Source: a bacterium (GTDB taxonomy: Bacteria; Armatimonadota; Zipacnadia; Zipacnadales; UBA11051). From it: a stretch of DNA of 64,000 nucleotides. The notes below the pieces were generated by a model. The model was not told the DNA's origin, did no database searches, and saw only the letters and a program-made list of their open reading frames with translations. This document shows positions 44,159-51,782 of this stretch, one piece after another. How positions within the stretch are numbered: position 1 is the stretch's first letter; each line of letters opens with the position of its first letter. The DNA lies in NCBI GenBank assembly GCA_030604405.1, contig JAUVVY010000001.1, positions 1 to 64,000 on the forward strand, written 5' to 3'. A program made the position numbers and the translations under genes.

Positions 44159-44599
44159 GTGCGGGTAGTGATCCAGAGAGTGCGGCGGGCAGATGTGACC
44201 ATCGCGGGCGCGACTATCGCAGAGATCGGGCCGGGGCTGCTGGTGCTGGCCGGCTTCAAGGACGGCGACGGGCCGGAGCAGTTGCAGTGGATGGCCCAGA
44301 AGATCGCCGGCCTGCGCATATTTGAGGACGCCGAGGGCAAGATGAACCTGGCGGTGGCTGAGACCGGCGGCTCAATTCTGCTGGTGCCGAATTTCACGCT
44401 CTACGCCGACTGCAACAAGGGCCGACGGCCGGGCTTTTCCGGGGCTGCTGACCCCGGGGTGGCAAGCCGACTTTTTGACGAGTTCTGCGCCCTGATGCAG
44501 GAATTTGAGGTGCCTGTTGAGAAGGGGGAGTTTGGAGCCTACATGCAGGTGAGCCTGCAAAATGACGGCCCCGTGACCCTAATCATTGACAGTCCATAA
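44159..44599 (+). CDS. dtd: D-aminoacyl-tRNA deacylase
   Basis: 146 aa, standard length. MRVVIQRVRRADVTI, the catalytic SILLVPNFTLYAD (usual SQFTLxAD; here NFTLYAD, so the first position differs) and the GFSGAADP and GEFGAYMQVSLQNDGPVTLIID (Gly-cisPro-type motif region, NDGPVT) are present. It removes D-amino acids (and Gly from tRNA-Ala) mischarged on tRNA. Start is GTG with GAGGAGG 7 bases upstream. Confidence 0.96.
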   Translation: MRVVIQRVRRADVTIAGATIAEIGPGLLVLAGFKDGDGPEQLQWMAQKIAGLRIFEDAEGKMNLAVAETGGSILLVPNFTLYADCNKGRRPGFSGAADPGVASRLFDEFCALMQEFEVPVEKGEFGAYMQVSLQNDGPVTLIIDSP

Positions 44600-44607
44600 A
44601 CCACCGT

Positions 44608-44656
44608 CGCGTCGGGTACCCACTTCAAAGGAGTGGGTGCGGCTTCCAGCCCGACA
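44608..44656 (-). repeat. TCGGGCTGGAAG element with internal hairpin, reversed
   Basis: On the minus strand: GTCGGGCTGGAAGCC, then a hairpin ACCCACT/AGTGGGT (44618-44638), then CCCGACGCG. Outer arms GTCGGG (44611-44616) and CCCGAC (44650-44655) pair. Same ends as the elements at 15815 and 63185 but with a different, again self-paired, interior. Confidence 0.75.
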
Positions 44657-44677
44657 CCTATTGAAGCAGTTGATTAA

Positions 44678-45532
44678 ATGGCGCGTTCAAAATCGCAGCG
44701 CAAAAACACACGCAAGCGCGAAGCCACCAATCACCGGGTGCAGGGCGATCTGCTGGCCGAGCAGGGCTTGATCGAAGAGGCCATTGGCGAGTATGAGGAG
44801 TCCAGCAGACTCGACGGCCATGACCCGGATACCTCGGTGGCGCTGGGTGACGCGTACTTTGCGGCCAACATGCCCCAGCAGGCCTACCGGGCGTATAAGA
44901 AGGCGCTCAGCATCCATCCGCGGCATGCCGATGCGCACTTCTGTCTGGCCGAGTTCTGGATCCATCTCAGCCGCTTTACTGCAGCGGTGCGGGCCCTGGA
45001 AAAAGCGGTGAAGTGCGACCCGACAAGGCACTACTACCAGTGCCGGCTGGGACAGCTTTATCTGGCGCGGGGAGATTTCCAGCGCGCCCGGCGGCAGTTT
45101 CAGCGTGCCATCGAACTGGCGCCCAGAGATGGCTTCTACCACCACAAGCTGGCAGATTTGCACGCGCGGCGGCGCGAGTGGGACGCGGCGGCCGCCGGAT
45201 ACGAAACCGCCATCGCCTGCGCGCCGGCGGAAGATTTCTACAACGTCCGGCTCAGCATCGTCTATGTGCGCCAGCAGCGCTTTACCAAGGCTCTGCAGCA
45301 AGTGCGGCGCGCCTACAAGATCAACCCCGAAAATGGGGTCTATCTTCACCTGATGGGCGAACTGTTGCTGCTCATGGATAACCCGGCCGCGGCGATGGAG
45401 GCCTACCGGCAGGCCGGGCCGCTGGATGAATACGACCGCGACTGGGTGCGGCGCTGGCACCTGCGTGCCGCTCTGCCATCGCAGATGGCCCGGGTCGGCT
45501 GGGACCAGGAGATATACGAAAGCGAAACATAA
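44678..45532 (+). CDS. TPR-repeat protein
   Basis: 284 aa, no signal peptide; the basic N-terminus (ARSKSQRKNTRKREA) suggests a nucleic-acid or ribosome-facing end. About seven tetratricopeptide repeats follow (for example DTSVALGDAYFAANMPQQAYRAYKKALSIHP, HYYQCRLGQLYLARGDFQRA). It probably acts as a protein scaffold; the partner is unknown. It ends 3 bp before the MBL hydrolase gene. The ribosome binding site is weak. Confidence 0.85.
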   Translation: MARSKSQRKNTRKREATNHRVQGDLLAEQGLIEEAIGEYEESSRLDGHDPDTSVALGDAYFAANMPQQAYRAYKKALSIHPRHADAHFCLAEFWIHLSRFTAAVRALEKAVKCDPTRHYYQCRLGQLYLARGDFQRARRQFQRAIELAPRDGFYHHKLADLHARRREWDAAAAGYETAIACAPAEDFYNVRLSIVYVRQQRFTKALQQVRRAYKINPENGVYLHLMGELLLLMDNPAAAMEAYRQAGPLDEYDRDWVRRWHLRAALPSQMARVGWDQEIYESET

Positions 45533-45535
45533 ACC

Positions 45536-46171
45536 ATGCTCAGGATACGCACTTTGACGGTCGGCGCCCTTGCCACAAACTGCTATCTGGTGGGCGCCGA
45601 TGATGCTGACTGCATCGTGATGATTGACCCCGGAGGCGAGCCGGAAGTACTCCTCGAAGAAGCCGGCGAGATGGGCGCGTCCGTCGAGGCGATTCTGCTC
45701 ACTCACGGCCATGTGGATCACATTGCCGGAGCAGCCGGAATCCAACGCGCCACCGCAGCCAAGCTCTATGCACATGCGGCCGGTGTAGAGATGGTCAACA
45801 AGCCGGACGCGTACTGGGCCTCGCTTGTCGGCGGGGCGGAGGCCTGTGGTGTTGATGTGGAGCTTGGAGAGGGCGACGAACTGCACCTGGCCGGGCTCGA
45901 CATCGCCGTAATGCACACGCCGGGACACTCGCCGGGGGGCGTATGTTTCGTGACGGCTGATGCACTATTCTGCGGTGATACGCTGTTTGCCGGCAGCATC
46001 GGGCGCACGGATTTGCCCGGCGCGAATGAGCAGGAAATGATCGCTTCCTTGACACGCCTGGTATCAACGCTGCCTGATGAGACGCGAGTCTTCCCCGGCC
46101 ACGGCCCCGCCACAACCATGCGCCAGGAGAAGGCCAGCAACCCGTTCCTGCAGAACCTGTGCGGCGCTTGA
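45536..46171 (+). CDS. MBL-fold metallo-hydrolase (glyoxalase II-like)
   Basis: 211 aa, usual length for YcbL/GloB-like enzymes. All metal motifs are present: THGHVDHI, HTPGHSPGGV, FCGDTLFAGSIGRTDLPG and FPGHGPATT. The family hydrolyses thioesters such as S-lactoylglutathione analogues; the substrate is not predictable. Cytoplasmic. Probably co-transcribed with the TPR gene; an intrinsic terminator follows at 46203. Confidence 0.93.
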   Translation: MLRIRTLTVGALATNCYLVGADDADCIVMIDPGGEPEVLLEEAGEMGASVEAILLTHGHVDHIAGAAGIQRATAAKLYAHAAGVEMVNKPDAYWASLVGGAEACGVDVELGEGDELHLAGLDIAVMHTPGHSPGGVCFVTADALFCGDTLFAGSIGRTDLPGANEQEMIASLTRLVSTLPDETRVFPGHGPATTMRQEKASNPFLQNLCGA

Positions 46172-46202
46172 GGCGAGGCCTGAAGCTGGTCTGCTTTGAC
46201 AG

Positions 46203-46229
46203 GGTCGGCTGCGTGACCGGCCTTTTTTT
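46203..46229 (+). terminator. Intrinsic terminator after the MBL hydrolase gene
   Basis: GGTCGG (46203-46208) pairs with CCGGCC (46217-46222, one G-U pair), followed directly by seven T residues. Confidence 0.75.
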
Positions 46230-46254
46230 GTTTGCGCGACTGAGACAGAAAATA

Positions 46255-46275
46255 GGACGCCCTTCCCGGGCGTCC
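46255..46275 (-). terminator. Intrinsic terminator of the minus-strand barrel gene
   Basis: GGACGCCC/GGGCGTCC hairpin with a five-base loop; on the minus strand it is followed by TATTTTC and lies 34 bp after the stop codon at 46309. Confidence 0.7.
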
Positions 46276-46308
46276 CATTGGTTTGTTTCTGTTCGGTTGA
46301 CAGGCGGT

Positions 46309-47028
46309 TTAGAAGCCGGTCTGGAAGTTGACACCAGCGCCGAGGTCGCCGTCAATCGAGGCGATTTCGAGTGACAGTTTATCTGACCACGAATAGGCGA
46401 GCGCAGCATTGAAGTCATCGGCGTCGTATTCGATCTTCACCAGGCCTGACTCAAAGGGCACAAACTCAATGCCGCCGAAGATACCGTCCATCACGCCGCC
46501 ATCGACGTCGGTATCGCCATAACCGATGCTCACCCGCAAGTTGGACACCTCGGCCTCCTCAGCAATTTCCATATCTTGGGTCAGTACCAGGTAGTAGGTG
46601 CGGTTGACGGCATTTCCCATGTCCCAGACACCAACAGCGACTTCCGGCGCGTCTGGATTCTCACTCCAGCGCCCCAGGTCGAGGTTGTACTTGGCATTGG
46701 CGATGATTTCTGAATCCCTACCGGCCCATTCCTGGCTCAGTCGGGCTGCGCCGATTTCCAGATCGGCTGTAATACCGATATTCACACTCCAGATGTCGGC
46801 CGCGCTGGGCTCAATGTCAATCCAGTGGAAGCTGCCGATCATGGCTTGGGGCACACAGGTGTTGGCCGTCGGCGTCAGGATCATACCAGTAGAGCCTGTC
46901 CAGGAATTCGTTACATTGCTTTCCGCTGTCTCCATCTCCCAGATCGAAAGATATGGATCAGCCACCACCGTGGCACACGCCAGAGCCAAGACAAGAGCTG
47001 CGACTGTAAATACGAGCCGAGTTCGCAA
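46309..47028 (-). CDS. Putative outer-membrane beta-barrel protein (YjbH-like)
   Basis: 239 aa from TTG 47028. A perfect AGGAGGTGA sits 8 bases upstream of this TTG, whereas a GTG at 47037 would overlap it, so TTG is preferred. Signal peptide (TVAALVLALACATVVA), then alternating amphipathic strands rich in Tyr/Trp/Asp (ADLEIGAARLSQEW, AKYNLDLGRWSEN, NAALAYSWSDKLSLEIAS) and a terminal Phe, typical of a small outer-membrane barrel. The arrangement resembles YjbH-like proteins linked with exopolysaccharide, but the family call is tentative. Divergent from the MttB-like gene. Confidence 0.7.
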   Translation of the reverse strand: MRTRLVFTVAALVLALACATVVADPYLSIWEMETAESNVTNSWTGSTGMILTPTANTCVPQAMIGSFHWIDIEPSAADIWSVNIGITADLEIGAARLSQEWAGRDSEIIANAKYNLDLGRWSENPDAPEVAVGVWDMGNAVNRTYYLVLTQDMEIAEEAEVSNLRVSIGYGDTDVDGGVMDGIFGGIEFVPFESGLVKIEYDADDFNAALAYSWSDKLSLEIASIDGDLGAGVNFQTGF

Positions 47029-47240
47029 GCGGCTCACCTCCTAGTAGTTGTCCCCGTTCAATCGCTCTCCAACACGGCAAGTATATGAGATGGAATTACA
47101 AAAGTCAAATCAATATGTTGGCGTTTTGATGGATGACCAGATAGCGAAATGCCATCAGATGGCTGAGGAGGAAAGCGGCGAAGCTGTGGGGAAGTTCGCA
47201 CCGAAGGTTGCGCCAAGAGGCCTGTGACAGGAGATGCGAA

Positions 47241-48695
47241 ATGAAACTGTTGACTCGCCCGCCGGAAGTGCTCGATGAACAGGAGCTGGAGCATATCTGG
47301 GCAGCAGCGCAGCGGATCTGGGCCAAGGTGCCGCTGCGGGTCCAGGGCACCGAGGAGTTTTACGACCATCTGAGCAGCTTCGGCTGCCACATTGACGGGG
47401 AGCTGGTGACCTTCCCCGAAGCGGTGCGCGATAAGGTGCTGGCCGCCCTGGAAAAGAGTCGCGCCGAAAAAGGCCCGGGCCGGCCGGCGGCGGTGCAAAA
47501 CGATCATCTCGACTACTCCGCCTCCGGTCAGGCGCTGTGGGCGCACGACCTCGAGACCGACCAGATCCGGCCGGCCACCAGCCAGGACCAGGCCAGGTTC
47601 TCCCACATCTGCGACATGTTCCCCGACCTCGGCCGAACCCACCCCACCTTCATCCCCCAGGACGTGCCGGCTGACACCTGTGACGTGCATACCTTCGCGC
47701 TGATCATAAAAAACAGCACACGCCCCTGGCGCGTGTCGGTCTATAACGCCGACATGCTGCCGCTGATGATCCAGTTGCAGATGGCCGCCGGGTACACCGC
47801 AGAAGAGGTGAAGAAGGAGCCCATCTTCGCGGCCAAGTGCTGGTACAATTCGCCGTTCAAGATTACCGGGGAGAACATCCGCATCGGGATGGAAGCGCGG
47901 CGGCTGCTCGAGCAGCCGCTGCAGGTTTCGACGATGCCGGTGGCCGGGATCGCAACACCGGCCACGATCAGCGGCTGCCTGGCGCAGATAGCCGCCGAGG
48001 TGCTCGGCTGTAACGTCATCGGCATGGCCGTGGACGACAGGCTGATGGGCTGGAACGCCAACCCGCTGACCTTCGACATGAAAACCGGCATCCACACCCA
48101 GACGGGGCCGGATAATGATGTGCTGCGAGTGGCGACGGCCCAGCTTGCGGCACACATATTCGGGGGCGAATACACCGTCGGCGGCGGCCCGACCACTGCC
48201 GCCAAAGTCCCCGGCATCCAGTCGCTTATGGAAAAATCGCTGTGCGCCCTGTTCGCAATCATGGGCGGCTGCCGCAGCTTCGGCTCGCTGGCTATCACCG
48301 CCTTCGCCGACATCGGCAGTGTGCTGCAGCTCATGATTGACCTGGAACTGATGAGCTACTTCGAGCGGCTGCTGCAGGGCGTGGCAGTAGATGAGGAGCG
48401 CATCGGCGAGGATGTCATCTGCGAAGTCGCGCCGAAGGGAGCCTACTTCCTCGCAGAGCCGCACACGGCCAGGTACTACCGCGAGGAGTTGTGGATACCG
48501 GAACTGATGGACCGGCGGGTGCCGATGGCCTGGGCCGAAGACCCGGTGACCATGCTCGACAACGCAAAGGCCAAGGCGAGAAAGGTCACCGCCGAAGCAC
48601 AAAACCAGTGCCCGCTTTCCGAGGAGCAGCTCAAGCAGATTGACGAGATCGTCGCCGAAGCTGACAAACTCGCCAAGACGATGCAGACACGATAA
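47241..48695 (+). CDS. Trimethylamine methyltransferase (MttB) family protein, non-pyrrolysine type
   Basis: 484 aa from ATG 47241, with AGGAGA 7 bases upstream. Conserved MttB pieces include RPATSQDQARFSHICDMFPD, PLQVSTMPVAGIATPATISGCLAQIAAEVLG, GGGPTTAAKVPGIQSLMEKSL and FADIGSVLQLMIDLEL. The frame runs through without an in-frame TAG, so it lacks pyrrolysine and belongs with the large group that demethylates quaternary amines such as glycine betaine or related compounds onto a corrinoid protein. No corrinoid protein is encoded nearby. An amidohydrolase follows in the same direction. Confidence 0.9.
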   Translation: MKLLTRPPEVLDEQELEHIWAAAQRIWAKVPLRVQGTEEFYDHLSSFGCHIDGELVTFPEAVRDKVLAALEKSRAEKGPGRPAAVQNDHLDYSASGQALWAHDLETDQIRPATSQDQARFSHICDMFPDLGRTHPTFIPQDVPADTCDVHTFALIIKNSTRPWRVSVYNADMLPLMIQLQMAAGYTAEEVKKEPIFAAKCWYNSPFKITGENIRIGMEARRLLEQPLQVSTMPVAGIATPATISGCLAQIAAEVLGCNVIGMAVDDRLMGWNANPLTFDMKTGIHTQTGPDNDVLRVATAQLAAHIFGGEYTVGGGPTTAAKVPGIQSLMEKSLCALFAIMGGCRSFGSLAITAFADIGSVLQLMIDLELMSYFERLLQGVAVDEERIGEDVICEVAPKGAYFLAEPHTARYYREELWIPELMDRRVPMAWAEDPVTMLDNAKAKARKVTAEAQNQCPLSEEQLKQIDEIVAEADKLAKTMQTR

Positions 48696-48711
48696 CGGCC
48701 CCTCATCCCCG

Positions 48712-48734
48712 CCCCTCTCCCAGTGGGAGAGGGG
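48712..48734. repeat. CCCCTCTCCC palindrome, copy 2
   Basis: Perfect 10-bp arms around AGT, identical to 15891-15913, located 17 bp after the MttB-like stop. It may act as a transcript 3' end but has no T run. Confidence 0.85.
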
Positions 48735-48792
48735 AAATGGCAAAGGCAACGACAACAACGCCGCCACACGGCAACACGAAGGGAGTGGACTA

Positions 48793-49524
48793 ATGCGCAT
48801 CATTGATGCCCACATTCACCTGTGCAATATGAGAAAGCCCTACACTAAGGAAGAGATGATGGCCGACCTTGAGGACGCCGGCGCTAGCGGAGCAGTCATA
48901 TTCGCCCAGCCCGCAGACATGTACCGGGAGGTGGATACCGCAGAGGCCCGCGCCGAGGCCAACCGGTATTGTCTGGACTCGGCGGAGGGCGAAGAGGCCA
49001 TCTACCCATACTACTTCGTGTGGAACGACTATGTAATACCCGACAATTTTTCAGAATATGTCGGCATCAAGTGGCACCGGCACCACGACGAGCCGCGCTA
49101 TGATTACAAGATACCGGCCTGCGAGACGTTCATCCAGGCGGTGAGGGAGCGCAACCTGCCGGTGATAATCGAGGAGGAGTTTGACAATACAGTGCAGCTC
49201 ATCGAGCGGCTGATGCCGACGCCGGTGATCATTCCGCACTGTGGCAGCATCAACGGCGGCGTGGACAAAATGCCGGTGTTCTTCGATAATCCGCTGGTCT
49301 ATTTCGACACATCGGTGCACGCACTTGAGGGTGTGAAGTTTATCCTGCAAGGCGTCGGCCCTGAGCGGCTGATTTACGGCTCAGATGTCTCGGGCACCTC
49401 ACTGCCGTTTTTCAATTTCCCCAAAGTCGAACTGGAGAAGATACTCCAACTCGGCTTATCGGACGCCGAGCTGGAGATGGTGCTGGCGGGGAATGTGGAG
49501 GGGCTGATTGCAGAGGGGCGCTGA
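48793..49524 (+). CDS. Amidohydrolase-2 family metal-dependent hydrolase
   Basis: 243 aa from ATG 48793 (MRIIDAHIHLCN), which follows AAGGGAGTGG. The frame is open upstream but would run through the palindrome. The N-terminal HxH (DAHIHL), a central His (GIKWHRHH), IIPHCGSINGG and the C-terminal Asp in LIYGSDVSGTSLPF provide the usual TIM-barrel metal ligands. The family hydrolyses or decarboxylates small cyclic or amide compounds. It probably processes a product linked to the MttB-like enzyme upstream (inference). Confidence 0.87.
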   Translation: MRIIDAHIHLCNMRKPYTKEEMMADLEDAGASGAVIFAQPADMYREVDTAEARAEANRYCLDSAEGEEAIYPYYFVWNDYVIPDNFSEYVGIKWHRHHDEPRYDYKIPACETFIQAVRERNLPVIIEEEFDNTVQLIERLMPTPVIIPHCGSINGGVDKMPVFFDNPLVYFDTSVHALEGVKFILQGVGPERLIYGSDVSGTSLPFFNFPKVELEKILQLGLSDAELEMVLAGNVEGLIAEGR

Positions 49525-49607
49525 GAACATCGTGTGCGTGGGGGCGTTGGGATGCCCGTCATTTCACACGCAGAGGTGGATTGATTATCGTGTCGCCGGA
49601 GTTTTCC

Positions 49608-51524
49608 TCAGGGCTCCTGCGAGGACTGTCCATGTATCTGCCGAAGCCGTTGCTTGATATCTGTCTTTCTCGGCTCGGGTCCCGTTATGCTTAGTGCTTT
49701 CGCCAGATACGGCAGAGCTTCCTGTTCTGTCCCCAGTTCCATGAGAGCTACGCCCAGGGCGTAGCTAGCGTTCGGATGGTCGAGATCACGATCATAGACA
49801 CTCTTGAAGTACGAGACCGCTTCGCGCCCACGGTCGCGCATGAGCTTGCCGGCCGCTTGCGTGTGCGGGTAGTCCAACGCCAGACGAAGGGCTTCACCAA
49901 TACGACCGCTTTTCCGGTACGTCGCTATTGCAGCCTGGATGGGCTCTTCGGAGCGATATTCCTGAGCCATGTACCACTCAAGAATACTATCGGCCGATTG
50001 CGCTGAAAGGTCTTTACTGAATAGCGTGCTATAGGTGATGAGGTCTGGCAGGATGCCTTCTTGACGCATCGTTTCGACCCATTCCACAGCCTGGCCGTAG
50101 TCCGGTGCCAGTGAGACCAGCGTGTTGTAGGTGACGACGTCTGGCACGATGCCTTTTTGACGCATCCTTTCGACCCATTCGATAGCCTGGCCGTAGTCCG
50201 GTGCCAGTGAGACCAGCGTGTTGTAGGTGACGACGTCTGCCGCGATGCCTTCTTGACGCATCCTTTCGACCCAGTCCACAGCCTGGGCGTAGTCTGGTGC
50301 CCGGGAGACCAGCGTGTTGTAGGTGACGACGTCTGCCACGATGCCTTCTTGACGCATCGTTTCGACCCAGTCCACAGCCTGGGCGTAGTCCGGTGCCCGG
50401 GAGACCAGCGTGTTGTAGCTGACGACGTTTGGCAGGATGCCTTCTTGAGGCATCCTTTCGACCCACTCCACAGCCTGGGCGTAGTCCGGTGCCCGGGAGA
50501 CCAGCGTGTTGTAGCTGACGACGTTTGGCACGATGCCTTCTTGAGGCATCCTTTCGACCCACTCCACAGCCTGGGCGTACTCCGGTGCCCGGGAGACCAG
50601 CGTGTTGTAGCTCACGACGTCGGGGTCCAATCCGATAGTCTGCATGCGCCTTAGAGTTTCAAGCGCAGCCGAATAGTCACGACGGCTCGCAATAATTCGG
50701 TTCCAACGCCGAACAAGAGGTTCTTTATCGGCGTCTGGTTTGCTCGCTTGGACCTTCATATGTTGTGAAACTTGGTCAACAAGGTATTCGGCCTTGTCTT
50801 TCTCTTCGAGAACATCAAGCGTGTAGACGAAGCGCTCGGGCGCACTCGACTCTGCGGCTACTCCCGGCTTCAGGTCCCCTAATAGGTGCAGTGAGAAGTC
50901 CTCCTCCCACTTTTCAGCCTTACGGTCTGTACATTCCTCGACATTGTCAAGTTCGATGCAGAAATCGCGGGAAACGGCAGTGCGAATAGTATCATCAATA
51001 ATTATGTCGTTGGGATAGCACCATCCAGATGCGCGCGTCGCTTTCCTCGCACTGTCTCCTACCCAGTCGCTACGTCCATCAGGAAGCTCAACGTTAATGT
51101 CTCGCCCGGAGCACACAGCCAGCCGAAGCTTCGGTATATGTTCCACATTGATATTTGCGCATTTCTGGATTTTGTCGTGCATTTCGTACTGAAATCTGTT
51201 AGCCATGATCGTCGCAAGGCAGCAAAGAGCGGAAATCTTTCTAGAATCAGGGGTCATCACTATCCAGCCATCCCCTGTGAATTTTGCCAAAGCATGATGC
51301 AACTGGAGTTTCTGCAGATGGGGTTTGATCTGGTCCACCAACAGGCGATTGAAGCAGTCTAACAGCGCTGTGGAGAAACCCCGTGTACACTCTGTCGAGC
51401 CGATCATATCCACGCACAAGCAGAAAACGAGGCGGCCCTGGTCCTGGTCCGACGTCCGACCTTCGGTAGTGCTATTGACGTCTCCTGTCGTTTCAGCGAT
51501 ACCGGGGTCCGTGCTATCTATCAT
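49608..51524 (-). CDS. Class III nucleotidyl-cyclase-like domain fused to pentatricopeptide-like repeats and a TPR-like tail
   Basis: 638 aa, no signal peptide. About 30-215 resembles the class III adenylyl/guanylyl cyclase homology domain: first metal Asp in VFCLCVDMIGST, second in KFTGDGWIV, then LRLAVCSGRDI and DWVGDSARKATRASG, where the transition-state Arg is kept but the usual Asn is Arg. About 303-494 is six near-identical 32-residue repeats (VVSYNTLVSRAPDYAQAVEW ... MRQEGIVPD) that match the pentatricopeptide (PPR) consensus minus three residues, with a degenerate seventh (LITYSTLF). A TPR-like helical tail follows (ASYALGVALMELGTEQEALPYLAKAL). PPR proteins bind RNA in organelles; they are rare in bacteria. 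ATG 51524 lacks a strong ribosome binding site. It appears to be a single-gene unit. Confidence 0.85.
   Translation of the reverse strand: MIDSTDPGIAETTGDVNSTTEGRTSDQDQGRLVFCLCVDMIGSTECTRGFSTALLDCFNRLLVDQIKPHLQKLQLHHALAKFTGDGWIVMTPDSRKISALCCLATIMANRFQYEMHDKIQKCANINVEHIPKLRLAVCSGRDINVELPDGRSDWVGDSARKATRASGWCYPNDIIIDDTIRTAVSRDFCIELDNVEECTDRKAEKWEEDFSLHLLGDLKPGVAAESSAPERFVYTLDVLEEKDKAEYLVDQVSQHMKVQASKPDADKEPLVRRWNRIIASRRDYSAALETLRRMQTIGLDPDVVSYNTLVSRAPEYAQAVEWVERMPQEGIVPNVVSYNTLVSRAPDYAQAVEWVERMPQEGILPNVVSYNTLVSRAPDYAQAVDWVETMRQEGIVADVVTYNTLVSRAPDYAQAVDWVERMRQEGIAADVVTYNTLVSLAPDYGQAIEWVERMRQKGIVPDVVTYNTLVSLAPDYGQAVEWVETMRQEGILPDLITYSTLFSKDLSAQSADSILEWYMAQEYRSEEPIQAAIATYRKSGRIGEALRLALDYPHTQAAGKLMRDRGREAVSYFKSVYDRDLDHPNASYALGVALMELGTEQEALPYLAKALSITGPEPRKTDIKQRLRQIHGQSSQEP
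50043..50618 (-). repeat. 96-bp tandem coding repeat array (six units)
   Basis: Six consecutive 96-bp units encode the PPR-like repeats of the 49608-51524 protein. The units are nearly identical in DNA, for example GTAGTCCGGTGCCCGGGAGA recurs at the same phase in several of them. Differences cluster at repeat ends and in the PP/AA-D/N junction codons. Confidence 0.95.
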
Positions 51525-51782
51525 ATGGCATCCGAACTTCAGTATGCATTGTCAGGTATGGTTGTTCAGAGCTCTTGCACGTCGCAGACTTGGAAGCCAG
51601 GCAGCACGCCGGCTTGCGTTCCACGTCCCTGGGACTGCACTGCATTGTCCGGATCATGTTCTATCCATACGTTTCATGTATAGTTCCACGCTGCACATCC
51701 CTTGTCCTGCCTGCGATGTCTTCGCGCCACCAAGGCGCGAGTGCTGGCAACTGTGTCATTGTAGCGGTTGTTCTCGGGTCAC

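Noticed and set aside
47058-48815. 585-codon open frame on the minus strand opposite the MttB-like gene
   Set aside because: Antisense shadow of a strongly conserved methyltransferase gene; His/Val/Arg-rich translation without any motif.
50043-50618. CRISPR-like array
   Set aside because: The 96-bp units are contiguous, in frame with a long gene and have no spacers; they encode protein repeats.
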